A DNA stretch of 24,481 nt from NCBI GenBank assembly GCA_051275005.1, contig JBNMOP010000036.1, positions 1 through 24,481 of the forward strand, written 5' to 3'. Source of the DNA: Eutrophobius sp051275005 (GTDB lineage: Bacteria; Pseudomonadota; Gammaproteobacteria; Eutrophobiales; Eutrophobiaceae). Position numbers and translations under genes: made by a program. The notes below the pieces were generated by a model. It was not told the origin of the DNA. It made no database searches and saw only the letters and a list, made by a program, of their open reading frames with translations. Positions 24,320-24,481 of the stretch are shown one piece after another (the first letter of the stretch is position 1; every line of letters begins with the position of its first letter).

Positions 24320-24466
24320 TTGTTTCATGATAAAAAATATTTAATCTATATAACAAATATTATTCTGTTTTGTAATGCAACGTCATTTGCTTATGCAGAA
24401 AGCGCCTGGAATTCTATTTATCAAGTGGTGTTTGAAGAACCTTATACGACTTGGCTCAATATATAA
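24320..24466 (+). CDS. Possible 48-residue exported peptide (TTG start), divergent from the radical SAM gene
   Basis: A frame from TTG 24320 to TAA 24464-24466 encodes a 48-residue peptide. A basic start (HDKK) and a hydrophobic core (YLIYITNIILFCNATSFAYA) look like a Sec signal peptide, with an Ala-x-Ala cleavage before ESAWNSIY. The mature part would be about 23 residues with several aromatics (W, Y, F, W). There is no ATG in frame and no clear ribosome binding site. It could be the start of a frameshifted longer gene to the right, or chance. Confidence 0.3.
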   Translation: MFHDKKYLIYITNIILFCNATSFAYAESAWNSIYQVVFEEPYTTWLNI

Positions 24467-24481
24467 TAGAACAGACTAGAT

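Overview
The window reads as a piece of a bacterial chromosome, most likely from an uncultured, moderately AT-rich gammaproteobacterium. That placement is an inference from a TfoX/Sxy C-terminal-type protein, an EgtB/EgtD pair, a MadL/MadM/MatB malonate set and a two-subunit 2-oxoacid:ferredoxin oxidoreductase. I see no phage genes, no intact insertion sequence, no CRISPR array and no tRNA or rRNA.

Left part (1-7188). The 3' end of chorismate synthase (aroC) enters from the left and overlaps a small convergent membrane protein by 23 bp. Minus-strand genes follow: a class I methyltransferase, then madL-madM-matB (malonate uptake and activation to malonyl-CoA, packed head to tail behind a good sigma70-type promoter), then egtB-egtD (two core steps of ergothioneine synthesis, coupled by an ATGA overlap). 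The egtB promoter sits inside a striking three-tier nested inverted repeat.

Centre (7479-15743). Four tandem, same-strand paralogues encode exported amidohydrolases of about 630-640 residues (Amidohydrolase_3/YtcJ-like). They are the standout of the window. All four have a signal peptide. All four replace the canonical first metal-binding His-x-His with Asp-x-Asp, and the usual C-terminal metal-binding Asp is also not where expected. The sampled GC content is clearly higher than that of the flanking genes. Copy 4 carries a 1-bp frameshift near its 3' end and is a mosaic of copy-1-like and copy-2-like segments. The 2/3 and 3/4 spacers each hold a different palindrome-rich, MITE-like element.

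Right part (15823-24481). On the minus strand are a periplasmic PAP2-type protein with altered catalytic motifs, a probable operon (membrane protein, TSUP/TauE permease, TfoX-C-like protein) and a small two-helix membrane protein. A 675-bp palindrome-containing spacer leads into korA-korB (2-oxoacid:ferredoxin oxidoreductase, plus strand). A hairpin separates these from a convergent DUF547 exported protein, which lies directly downstream of a radical SAM gene. A possible 48-residue exported peptide starting with TTG lies divergent from the radical SAM gene at the right edge.

Metabolic reading: malonate uptake and activation, ergothioneine redox protection (an O2-using route) and a ferredoxin-linked 2-oxoacid oxidoreductase coexist, which suggests a metabolism exposed to changing oxygen. 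The substrate of the amidohydrolase array cannot be read from the sequence. Together with its non-canonical metal site, the array is the best candidate for an undescribed system here.
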